Source: Opitutia bacterium (GTDB lineage: Bacteria; Verrucomicrobiota; Verrucomicrobiia; Opitutales; T3Sed10-336). Taken from it: a stretch of 63,442 bases of DNA. The notes under the pieces are model-generated. The model saw only the letters and a list, made by a program, of their open reading frames with translations, searched no databases and had not been told where the DNA came from. The DNA is taken from assembly GCA_003558065.1 (NCBI GenBank), contig PWMU01000014.1, positions 1 to 63,442 on the forward strand, given 5' to 3'. Both the position numbers and the translations under genes were made by a program. Shown here in pieces: positions 48,911-56,983 of this stretch; the first letter of the stretch is position 1, and each line of letters opens with the position of its first letter.

Positions 48911-50377
48911 ATGGACAGCACCGGATACAGCGAAGAACAAACGCGGGATGCCAGCGACTGGTTCAGCCCGATCCTGGTCAAGGAACTGCGGCAGGGCACC
49001 CGTTCGCGGGCGTTTGTCTGGTCCTTTCTGGCCCTTCACACGGTGCTGCTTCTGCTTATCATCACCGCGCTGCTAACGGCGGCATCCCCCCATTCCAACT
49101 ACGACCAGGTTTTTGTCACCGGGTTCTTCTGGACCCTGATCAGCATCCCCCTGTTGCTGGTGCTGCCGGGAATCGGGTTCGGCGGGTTGAAAAAGGAACT
49201 CGACGCCAAAACACTGGAACTGATCTTCCTGACGCGGATGACCACGCTGCGGATCGTCTTCGGCAAATGGGCGGCCCTGGTCATCCAGGGTTTCCTGTTT
49301 GTCTCGGCCATCCTTCCGTACATGATCCTTCGGTATTTTCTCGGGGGCGTCAACCTGGTTGACGAACTGCGGATCCTTCTGCTCCTGATGCTCGGGTCAC
49401 TCTGTCTGACCGCGGCGGCAGTCGGGCTCTCCAGCATTACCTCGAAAGCTTTCCGGTTAGGAATCATTATCGCTGTGCTCTTTTTCCTGATCCAGGGCCT
49501 GTTCACGTCGATGGCGATTTTCTACGGAGCTCGCGGTCTCTTCATGACCTTCGGAACGGCTGACGGCTGGTCCTGGTTGTTCCTCTTCTTTTCGGTGCCG
49601 CTTTTTATCATCCTCATGCTGGAATTCGGCGCGGGCCGCATTGCCCCGCCTGCCGAAAACCACGCCCTTCGAAAGCGCCTCACCGGTCTGGTCCTGCTGG
49701 CGGGCGGGATCGCCGTTTACTTCGGCACCAACGGCTCCTGGTGGGCCCCCGTCGTGGTCGCGATCCCGCTGCTGATCATCTGCATCGAGGCGGTGAACGA
49801 GAATCTTCGCTCCTACGGCATTCTCCTGAGAGCCCGGCGCGCGCAAGGCAAACGGTTCGCCGCCCCCGTCCGCTTTTTGGCGCCGGGGTGGCCGGGCGGA
49901 GTGATTTTCACAGCTCTAGTGACCGCGGTTTACCTCGCGCTCCTGCTCACCGATTCCACCACGGAGCCCGAGCACATCCTGGCACTGCTTACCCTTTCCG
50001 GCGCCATTTTGCTTCCCGTCGCCCTGATCCGGCTGGCCGCCCCGGATACCGAACGTGGTTTTGTGTTCTTCGTCCTGATACAGGTCATCATGCTCTGCGC
50101 CGGGATCTGCGCCCTCGTGTTTGCCGAAACCACCTATTTTGCCGCTTCCGGATTTTTCGAACTGCTGCCGATCCCCCTGCTCATGCTCATGCTGGGGGAT
50201 CATCTGTCCGGATCGACCAACGCCAGCGTCAACGTCATGGTCTTTGTCAACGCGATCTCCCTCGTGGCGCTCCTCGCAACCGGCATGACCGCAACCCGGC
50301 GAACCGTGGCGACAACCTCCTCCGCCCACCCGGGCCAGGCTCCCCAAAGGCAACCCCTCGCGCCGGAAACGCCATGA
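48911..50377 (+). CDS. ABC-2 type permease
   Basis: 488 residues with about twelve hydrophobic segments. The start WFSPILVKELRQGTRSRAFVW, with the conserved KE(L/F)R motif before the first helix, and the segment GGLKKELDAKTLELIFLTRM are typical of ABC-2 exporters. It likely forms the transmembrane part for the ATPase encoded upstream. The cargo is unknown. The stop overlaps the next start (ATGA). Confidence 0.85.
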   Translation: MDSTGYSEEQTRDASDWFSPILVKELRQGTRSRAFVWSFLALHTVLLLLIITALLTAASPHSNYDQVFVTGFFWTLISIPLLLVLPGIGFGGLKKELDAKTLELIFLTRMTTLRIVFGKWAALVIQGFLFVSAILPYMILRYFLGGVNLVDELRILLLLMLGSLCLTAAAVGLSSITSKAFRLGIIIAVLFFLIQGLFTSMAIFYGARGLFMTFGTADGWSWLFLFFSVPLFIILMLEFGAGRIAPPAENHALRKRLTGLVLLAGGIAVYFGTNGSWWAPVVVAIPLLIICIEAVNENLRSYGILLRARRAQGKRFAAPVRFLAPGWPGGVIFTALVTAVYLALLLTDSTTEPEHILALLTLSGAILLPVALIRLAAPDTERGFVFFVLIQVIMLCAGICALVFAETTYFAASGFFELLPIPLLMLMLGDHLSGSTNASVNVMVFVNAISLVALLATGMTATRRTVATTSSAHPGQAPQRQPLAPETP

Positions 50378-51252
50378 CTTCCCCGTTCGCAGATGACCGG
50401 CTGGTCGCCCCGCGCGGTCGTGCAGTCGAAGCCGCCGACCACTTCCGCCTTCCGTTTCGAAACCGCAACTGGCGCGGCACCGCCGGCAACTGGAGCGGCG
50501 CGGGCGTCGGCAGCTCGATCGATTTCCAGGACCACCGGCCGTACATCGCGGGCGACGACCCCCGTTACATCAACTGGCAGGCGTACGCGCGAACCGGCGC
50601 CTACACGATGAAGCTCTACCGCGAGGAAGTGAGTCCCCGCGTCGACCTGGTTCTCGACGTTTCTCCCTCGATGTTTCATCGCCCCGCCAAAGCCGCCCGG
50701 ACGTGGGAGCTTTTCCATTTCTGTCTGGAAAGCACGCGCCGCTCCCAGGCAGCGCCGCGCGCCTGGTACCTCTCCGAGGGAGAATGCCGCGAGGCCCGCC
50801 TCGAAGCCATCGAGCAGGGACGGTTCGAGCTGCCGGAATTCAAGGGAGACGAAAGACTCTCCCTTCGCGGCGTCCCCTGGCGACAACAGGCACTGCGCGT
50901 GTTCATCTCCGACCTCCTCGATCCCCGCTGTGGCGAAGAGGTGTTTCCCTGTCTTTCGAACGAAAACAAAACCAGCCTTCTTCTGGCTCCTTACTGCCGG
51001 GAAGAGGAGGCTCCCGACTGGAGCGGCAACGTGGAGATGCTCGACTGCGAAACGGGCGAGAAGCGTATCCAATATTTCCATTCAGACCTCCTGCGACGCT
51101 ATCGCAACGACTACCGCCGGCACTTTGAAATGGCCGACGAGCAGGCGCGGCGGCATCGCATTCTGCTGGCGCGCGTGCCCGCGGAGGAGGATTTCCTCGA
51201 AGCATTGCGAACCCGGGCCCTTCCGCTCGGGGCGGTGGAACCATGGGACTGA
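50374..51252 (+). CDS. DUF58 protein
   Basis: 292 residues from the ATG at 50374 (4-nt overlap). The DUF58 signature is present: GSSIDFQDHRPYIAGDDPRYINWQAYARTG. It is followed by a VWA-like segment with SPRVDLVLDVSPSM (DxSxS-type MIDAS). DUF58 proteins are constant partners of MoxR ATPases and VWA proteins. The enlarged upstream frame (from 49741) is a shadow of the permease gene. Confidence 0.92.
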   Translation: MTSPFADDRLVAPRGRAVEAADHFRLPFRNRNWRGTAGNWSGAGVGSSIDFQDHRPYIAGDDPRYINWQAYARTGAYTMKLYREEVSPRVDLVLDVSPSMFHRPAKAARTWELFHFCLESTRRSQAAPRAWYLSEGECREARLEAIEQGRFELPEFKGDERLSLRGVPWRQQALRVFISDLLDPRCGEEVFPCLSNENKTSLLLAPYCREEEAPDWSGNVEMLDCETGEKRIQYFHSDLLRRYRNDYRRHFEMADEQARRHRILLARVPAEEDFLEALRTRALPLGAVEPWD

Positions 51253-53006
51253 CCTTCGGCAACCCCGCGGGCCTTTGGGCACTGGGCGCCATTCCGGTGA
51301 TCCTGCTTATCCATTTCCTCCAACGGGAAACCCGCCGCGAATCCGTCAGCACGCTCTTCCTGATCGAACGGCTTCACCGTGAAACCCAGAAAGGACGGCG
51401 CCTGGAACGGTTGCGCCATTCGGCCTCGCTCTGGCTCCAGATCCTCGCGGTGATCCTTTTGACCTGGCTTCTGGTCGAACCGAGGTGGCTGCGGCCCGAT
51501 TCGGTCCAGCGCATCGCCGTCGTGCTCGACGACTCGGTATCCATGCGGGCCTTCGCAGGCGATGGCGAGGCGGGCGTGCCCGAGCTTCCGTCCGTGCTGC
51601 GCCGGCTGCAGCGCGGCGCCGCTGAAACCGAATGGATCCTGCTGGAGTCCTCGGGCCGGCGGGGAACGCTGTATTCGGGAAGCGATCGACGGGAACTCCT
51701 CGAACGCGCCGGAAACTGGCGCCCGCAAACGGGCTCCCACAACGCCGCCCCCGCACTTCGCCGGGCCATTGCCTCGGTCCACCCCGGCGGGTCGGTCCTG
51801 TTTGTCACCGACCGCAGACGTGGGGATGCACCCGAGGGCATTGAGGTCCTCGGCGTCGGTGAACCCATCGCCAACGCCGGGTTTACCGGCCTGCGCCTCG
51901 AAGAACGGGAGGGGCGGCTCGTCTGGAGGGCGCTCGTTCGGAATTACAGCGAGCAAACGGAAACCCGGACCTGGTGGGCGGAATTCGATGAAGGCACCAC
52001 CAAACCCGAAGAAATTCGCCTGGAACCCCGGGGAACGCTTGCCTTGAGCGGTGTGTTGCCCGAGAGCGCCGACCGGGCCGCCCTCGTGCTCGAAAGCGAT
52101 CGCTTCGGTCTCGATGACCGGCTTCCGCTGGTACGGCCCGCCCCAAAGACCCTGATCCTGGCGGCGCCGGATGCGGACTCTCCGCTCCGGGCGGAATTGA
52201 CGGCTTTTCTCGACAGCCTCGAACACTGGCGTGAGGCGGGCCCGCAGGAAAACGCCGACTTTCGCTTCGCGACCTTCAACCCGGCCGAAGATCCCGCCGG
52301 ATCCGGCGTTTTTTTCGCACTCGCCGATCCCGCTCCCCCCGAACACACCGGCGCTCCCGTCACCGCGGAACGCCACCCGCTGACCGAAAACCTGGCCTGG
52401 CACGGACTCGACGCGGCGCCGGTCGAAACCTTTCCCCTGCGCCCCGAAGACACGACCCTGCTTTGGAGGGGAGATCAGCCGTTGCTGGTGCTCCGGGAAA
52501 ACCGGGGCCAAAAACAGTTGCTGGTTTATTTCGACCTGCGGACCTCCAACGCCGATCGCCTTCCCGCTTTCGTGATCCTTCTCCATCGCTTCCTGGACGA
52601 GCTTCGCGGCGCCAAAATCGCCTATGCCCGCAGAAACGTGCACACCGGACAGCGCCTTCAACTAGCCGTCGACCCGTTCGGCGAAGCGGTTACCCTTCGC
52701 TCGGAAACCGGTCCCGAACAGCCTGTTACGGCCTCCCGGGCGAGTCTGCTGCGGGCACCCGGCGATCCCGGTTTCTTTTCCTTGCACCAGGGCGACAACC
52801 TGCTCCTGGAGGCGGCCGCCCATTTCGCCGATTCCCGGGAGGCCGATTTCCGCGACGCGGAAACCTTCCGCCTCGAGCCGGGAAGGGACCGGCAACGCGA
52901 ACATCTCGAACGCAACTCGCACCGCGACTTCCTCGCGCCCCTCTGGATGCTGCTCCTGGGCGGCGTTCTCCTGCTGAGCTGGCGCTGCTCGGACCGGGAA
53001 ACATGA
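51243..53006 (+). CDS. BatA-like membrane protein with VWA domain
   Basis: 587 residues. The N-terminus matches the BatA N-terminal membrane domain (GLTFGNPAGLWALGAIPVIL, then HFLQRETRRESVSTLFLIER), with a second helix near 65-80. A VWA domain follows with an intact MIDAS start (VVLDDSVSM), then a long beta-rich extracytoplasmic part and a C-terminal membrane helix (LWMLLLGGVLLLSWR). It overlaps the DUF58 gene by 10 nt and the next by 4 nt. Probably a membrane VWA partner of the MoxR ATPase. Confidence 0.88.
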   Translation: MGLTFGNPAGLWALGAIPVILLIHFLQRETRRESVSTLFLIERLHRETQKGRRLERLRHSASLWLQILAVILLTWLLVEPRWLRPDSVQRIAVVLDDSVSMRAFAGDGEAGVPELPSVLRRLQRGAAETEWILLESSGRRGTLYSGSDRRELLERAGNWRPQTGSHNAAPALRRAIASVHPGGSVLFVTDRRRGDAPEGIEVLGVGEPIANAGFTGLRLEEREGRLVWRALVRNYSEQTETRTWWAEFDEGTTKPEEIRLEPRGTLALSGVLPESADRAALVLESDRFGLDDRLPLVRPAPKTLILAAPDADSPLRAELTAFLDSLEHWREAGPQENADFRFATFNPAEDPAGSGVFFALADPAPPEHTGAPVTAERHPLTENLAWHGLDAAPVETFPLRPEDTTLLWRGDQPLLVLRENRGQKQLLVYFDLRTSNADRLPAFVILLHRFLDELRGAKIAYARRNVHTGQRLQLAVDPFGEAVTLRSETGPEQPVTASRASLLRAPGDPGFFSLHQGDNLLLEAAAHFADSREADFRDAETFRLEPGRDRQREHLERNSHRDFLAPLWMLLLGGVLLLSWRCSDRET

Positions 53007-55708
53007 TACAATTCGCCTCTCCAGAATGGTTTCCGCTCGTTCCGCTGCTGCTCATCGCGGGCTGGAAGTGGCGTCGCCTTCTCCGGCAACGTCCGCTCCG
53101 GCTCGCCTGCCTGGCCCTGCTCGTGCTTCTGCTCACCGGACCGGAGGTCCGGCGTCTCCAGTCCGGACTCGATCTGTGGGTGCTCGTCGACCAGTCCTCC
53201 TCGGCAGAGGATTCCCTGCATCCGAACCTGCGGGAATGGGAGGCTCTGCTGCAACGATCCCGGGGAGCCGACGACCGGATCCTCTACGTCGACTACGCCG
53301 ATGAGTCCATCCTCCGGGGCGAAGACGAAACCCTGGCGTTCAGCGGCAACCGTGAACGGACCCGAACCGCCTCAGCCATTCGTTTCGCCCTCAATCGCAT
53401 GGCCTCCGACCGGGCGTCCCGACTGCTGGTGCTCTCCGACGGCTACAGTACCGAGCCCCTGGCCGGGCTCGGAGAGCCGCTTGCCGGGCAACGCGTTCCC
53501 CTCGATTTCCGCCTGGCCGGGGCTCCCGGGGCCACGGACTACCGCGTTGTCAACGTCGAGGCCCCCAACCGCGTCCAACCTTCCGAACCCTTCCTCCTCG
53601 AACTCACCGTGGCGGGGCGGCCGAACGCCACCGTGCCCTTCCGGCTGTACCTCAACGGGAAACCCGCAGGTTCCGGAAGCGTGGAAGTCGCCGACGGACG
53701 CGGCGCCGCCCGGATCGCGGAACGAACCGGCACCCCGGGCGCCCACCGGTACGAAATCGAACTTCTTCCCGAGGACGATGCGTATCCGGGCAATAATTAC
53801 GGCGAAACCTGGGTTGAAGTCGCCGGCGGACCCAGGATTCTCCTGGTCTCCGGCTACGAGGATGATCCCGCCGGCGAGGTCCTGTCGCAACAGGGGTTCG
53901 CGGTCGACCTTGAGACCGATCCCTCGTCCCTGAACCCCGGCAGATTGAGCGGGGCGCGCGCGGTCATCATCAACAACGTCCCCGCAGACGCCGTTCCCGG
54001 GGAATTCCTCCAGTCGCTCGATTTCTTTGTGCGCGAACAGGGCGGCGGCTTTCTGATGGCGGGAGGACGGCACAGTTTCGGCGCCGGGGGGTATCACGGC
54101 TCCGTCGTCGAGGACCTTCTGCCGGTATCCACCGAACTTCGCGAAGACCACCGCCGCCTGTCGACCGCCATGGCCATTGTCATGGACCGCTCCGGAAGCA
54201 TGAACGCCGTGCTGCCCGGGGCGGGCGGACAGAACAAGATGCAGCTCGCCAACAGGGGCGCCGCAAAAACCATTGAGCTGCTCGGCGCCACCGATGCGGT
54301 GACCGTCTTCGCCGTCGACACGCGGGCACACCAGATCATTCCCCTGACCACCCTCGAAGGGGGAGGCCGGGAGCAGGCTGTGAACGCGGTGGGCCGGATC
54401 TCGAGCCAGGGAGGCGGCATCTTCGTTTACACGGGCCTGGGCGCGGCATGGGAGGAACTTCAAAAGGCCGAGCAGGGCCAACGCCACGTCATCCTTTTCG
54501 CCGACGCCATGGACGCCGAAGAACCCGGAGACTACCGGTCGCTGCTCGAAACAATGACCGCCGACGGCGTCACCCTCAGCGTGATCGGCCTGGGCACCGA
54601 AGAGGACGCGGACGCGGATTTTCTCAAGGATGTGGCCAACCGCGGCAACGGACGGTATTTCTTCAGCTCCGATCCGGCGGAGCTCCCCGCGATATTCATG
54701 CAGGAGACCGTAGCGGTGGCGCGCTCGACTTTTATCGAGGAACCCGCCGCGCTCCGTGAAACCGCGGCATGGAGCGAAATCTCTCCCGGACGGCTCGATT
54801 GGGTGGAGGCGGTCGACGGTTACAATCTCACCTACCTCCGGGAACAAAGTGCCGCCTCCGCGTTCGCAGCCGACGAATACAACGCTCCTTTGGTGGCGCA
54901 AACGCGCCGGGGACCGGGAAGGACCGCGGCGGTAACGTTCCCGCTGGGCGGGGACTATTCCGCCCGCGTTCGGGAGTGGCCGGCTTACGGTGATTTCATT
55001 CAAACGCTTGCCCGCTGGCTGATGGGAGAGGATACGCCGCGAGGCATTTCCCTGCGCACCCGCGTCGAGGGGGAGATTCTCACTGTCGACCTTCTCTACG
55101 ACGAGAGATGGCAGGAGCCGCTGGCACAGACCGCGCCCCTTCTCCACCTCGCCGGGCCGGGCGGGGAAGAGACTCTCTCGATTCCCTGGGAGCGCCTCGA
55201 ACCCGGCCGTTTCCGCGCCTCGCACCGCCTCCGTGCCTCGGAATGGGTCCGCGGGGCCGCCCAGGTCGGCCAACACGCACTTTCATTCGGCCCCGTCGTC
55301 ACCGGCATCAGCCCCGAATGGGCTTTCGACCGGACCCGAATCACCGAACTGCGCAACCTCGCTCACCTCTCGGGCGGCGAAGAACGACTTGATCTTTCAA
55401 ACATCTGGCAGGCGCCGCGCCAACCCGCTTTCCGCGATAGCCGCGCCTGGCTGGTTCTCCTTTTGCTCGCTTTGTTCCTGCTCGAAGCCCTCCAAACACG
55501 TCTGGGCGGACGCTTGCGCCCGGCAGGGGAAAGCATGAAGACCCGCTCACGGACCGACGGCCCGGCCTCTGTTCCGGTACGGCCACGACGGCCCAAACCG
55601 TCCCGCCCACCGGCGACACGCGCCGAACCCGAACCGCCAACGCCGCCCCGGGAAGAAACGGAGTTGCGCCGCAAACGCTTCACTCTCGCGAAAAGGCGCG
55701 GACGTTAG
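53003..55708 (+). CDS. Membrane protein with two VWA domains and GATase1-like domain
   Basis: 901 residues from the ATG at 53003 (ATGA overlap); the open frame back to 52463 is a shadow. Layout: two N-terminal helices, a first VWA domain with VLVDQSSSAED, an Ig-like linker, a glutamine-amidotransferase-like domain around 275-375 (ILLVSGYEDDPAGEVL, GGGFLMAGGRHSFGAGGY) lacking an obvious catalytic triad, a second VWA domain (VMDRSGSMN MIDAS), a beta domain, a C-terminal helix and a basic, Pro-rich tail. Proteins of this build occur in MoxR/DUF58 loci. Last gene of the operon. Confidence 0.9.
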   Translation: MIQFASPEWFPLVPLLLIAGWKWRRLLRQRPLRLACLALLVLLLTGPEVRRLQSGLDLWVLVDQSSSAEDSLHPNLREWEALLQRSRGADDRILYVDYADESILRGEDETLAFSGNRERTRTASAIRFALNRMASDRASRLLVLSDGYSTEPLAGLGEPLAGQRVPLDFRLAGAPGATDYRVVNVEAPNRVQPSEPFLLELTVAGRPNATVPFRLYLNGKPAGSGSVEVADGRGAARIAERTGTPGAHRYEIELLPEDDAYPGNNYGETWVEVAGGPRILLVSGYEDDPAGEVLSQQGFAVDLETDPSSLNPGRLSGARAVIINNVPADAVPGEFLQSLDFFVREQGGGFLMAGGRHSFGAGGYHGSVVEDLLPVSTELREDHRRLSTAMAIVMDRSGSMNAVLPGAGGQNKMQLANRGAAKTIELLGATDAVTVFAVDTRAHQIIPLTTLEGGGREQAVNAVGRISSQGGGIFVYTGLGAAWEELQKAEQGQRHVILFADAMDAEEPGDYRSLLETMTADGVTLSVIGLGTEEDADADFLKDVANRGNGRYFFSSDPAELPAIFMQETVAVARSTFIEEPAALRETAAWSEISPGRLDWVEAVDGYNLTYLREQSAASAFAADEYNAPLVAQTRRGPGRTAAVTFPLGGDYSARVREWPAYGDFIQTLARWLMGEDTPRGISLRTRVEGEILTVDLLYDERWQEPLAQTAPLLHLAGPGGEETLSIPWERLEPGRFRASHRLRASEWVRGAAQVGQHALSFGPVVTGISPEWAFDRTRITELRNLAHLSGGEERLDLSNIWQAPRQPAFRDSRAWLVLLLLALFLLEALQTRLGGRLRPAGESMKTRSRTDGPASVPVRPRRPKPSRPPATRAEPEPPTPPREETELRRKRFTLAKRRGR

Positions 55709-55880
55709 CCTCTTGTTTTCAAATCACTGCGGACCCAAGGGGTAAACGGGAGTCTCCCGGGTCGGACTTTCCTATGTTTCGTTTGGGTGCTCTTTGTGTT
55801 TTTCGTCGTAGAAAATTTCCCGGCGGACGGCGCCCGGCAGCCCCGTCGTGCCCGGTGTCCATGTACCAGACCGTGCCGGA
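55709..55880. other. Convergent intergenic spacer
   Basis: 172 bp between two convergent transcription units. It has no gene. A T/G-rich stretch around 55775-55815 (CTCTTTGTGTTTTTCGTC) looks like the degenerate low-complexity sequences common between genes in environmental genomes. Confidence 0.4.
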
Positions 55881-56243
55881 TTACCCGCTGAACCAACTGT
55901 CTGCAAGCCGGCCGGCGGCCAACACGTACAGCAGCGCCAGCAACAGCGAGCACAGGTTGCCGATCAGGAAATAGTCGTTGGAGATTTTCGACTCCTGATC
56001 CTCCTTTAAACGGGTCCCGAGCTTGAGCGCACCGAGGGCCACGATCACCACCGGGTACCCCATCATCATTCCAATCACAAGAAAGAGCCGCTCGAGAAGG
56101 CCCTTCGCCAAGGCGACACGCGCCCCGCGGGAATCACCGGTAAGGCCGGGTCCGAATCGCCGCCGTATCCAGCGGAAAAGAGGAACCGCCAGCATCTCGC
56201 CCAAAACAAAAATGCCGACCGTGATCACTAAAGTTTCGATCAT
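55881..56243 (-). CDS. Small membrane protein after satD (SatE-like)
   Basis: 120 residues with three hydrophobic segments (LVITVGIFVLGEMLAVPL, LERLFLVIGMMMGYPVVIVAL, FLIGNLCSLLLALLYVLAA). It starts within the satD-like stop (4-nt overlap). SatD proteins are commonly followed by a small membrane protein, so a joint role is likely, but neither activity is known. Sequence signs of a specific Pfam family are uncertain. Confidence 0.65.
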   Translation of the reverse strand: MIETLVITVGIFVLGEMLAVPLFRWIRRRFGPGLTGDSRGARVALAKGLLERLFLVIGMMMGYPVVIVALGALKLGTRLKEDQESKISNDYFLIGNLCSLLLALLYVLAAGRLADSWFSG

Positions 56244-56896
56244 TCCGCATCTTCGCTAATCTCGCGAAGAAGGGATTGCAACACCTGGTATTCCCGAATC
56301 TTGAGCGAAACCCTCCGTCGCAGGATCGTTGTGCGGTGACGATTAAAGCGCTCGGCCACCGCCGCATCATCGTCATCTTCCAGAAGGGCGCAGATCAGGG
56401 AAAAGTCTTTCGAGGACCAGTCGCTCCGGAGTGATTCGTAAACAAAAAAAAGCCGTTCCAGCCGCGCCCCGACCGTCGGGTTTCCGATATCGATCCGGTA
56501 ATGCGGCCGGCTGCGTCCGGGTTCGGTGAGCAACTCGCGCGCCCGGGTCAGCCCGGGTCCCAGCATGTTGTGCGCGATTTCAGGGTTGACCGGACTTTCG
56601 ACAATCCCCTCGTGCAGCACGTAGCGGAACCGGTAGGGGCAAGCGTCTCCGTCTACCCGCAAGGGATCCTCCAAAAGCGCCTGCTCCAGGGAGAGAATAA
56701 TCCGAACGCCGTCGGAAAGCGAACGAACGATCCCCTGAAACTCATCCCCCAGCGTCACCGTCAGCGGCGAACGGATTCCTTCGCGGTTCCGGCGGGTGGC
56801 GACGCCGATCACCTTCCTCAAATGGGCGGCAAGAGCTTCACCCGGGTACTCCCGGCTTTCGGAAACATCTCCCATCAGTATGAATTCACTGCCCAC
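56240..56896 (-). CDS. SatD-family protein
   Basis: 218 residues. The start FILMGDVSESREYPGEAL and the VTLGDEFQGIVRSLSDG block match SatD (Gly-Asp near the start; GDEFQ with conserved acidic residues). The C-terminus is a helix-turn-helix-like part (AVAERFNRHRTTILRRRVS) that may bind DNA. The start is probably the GTG at 56896, since homology begins at once; an ATG at 56875 is the alternative. SatD is reported in lactic acid bacteria near stress-response genes, with unknown biochemistry. Overlaps the small membrane-protein gene. Confidence 0.78.
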   Translation of the reverse strand: MGSEFILMGDVSESREYPGEALAAHLRKVIGVATRRNREGIRSPLTVTLGDEFQGIVRSLSDGVRIILSLEQALLEDPLRVDGDACPYRFRYVLHEGIVESPVNPEIAHNMLGPGLTRARELLTEPGRSRPHYRIDIGNPTVGARLERLFFVYESLRSDWSSKDFSLICALLEDDDDAAVAERFNRHRTTILRRRVSLKIREYQVLQSLLREISEDAE

Positions 56897-56983
56897 AGCG
56901 GAAAGCTAGTGCAGCCTGAATTCACTGTCAATCTAGGTGTATTTTTTATGCACTAAATCTTTATGTGCGCTTTTTACACACAC

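Noticed and set aside
52463-53002. 180-codon N-terminal extension of the double-VWA protein
   Set aside because: Lies in another frame of the BatA-like gene and reads as Arg/Pro-rich shadow; the ATG at 53003 has the ATGA overlap.
53372-55276. 634-codon minus-strand frame inside the double-VWA gene
   Set aside because: Antisense shadow without domain features.
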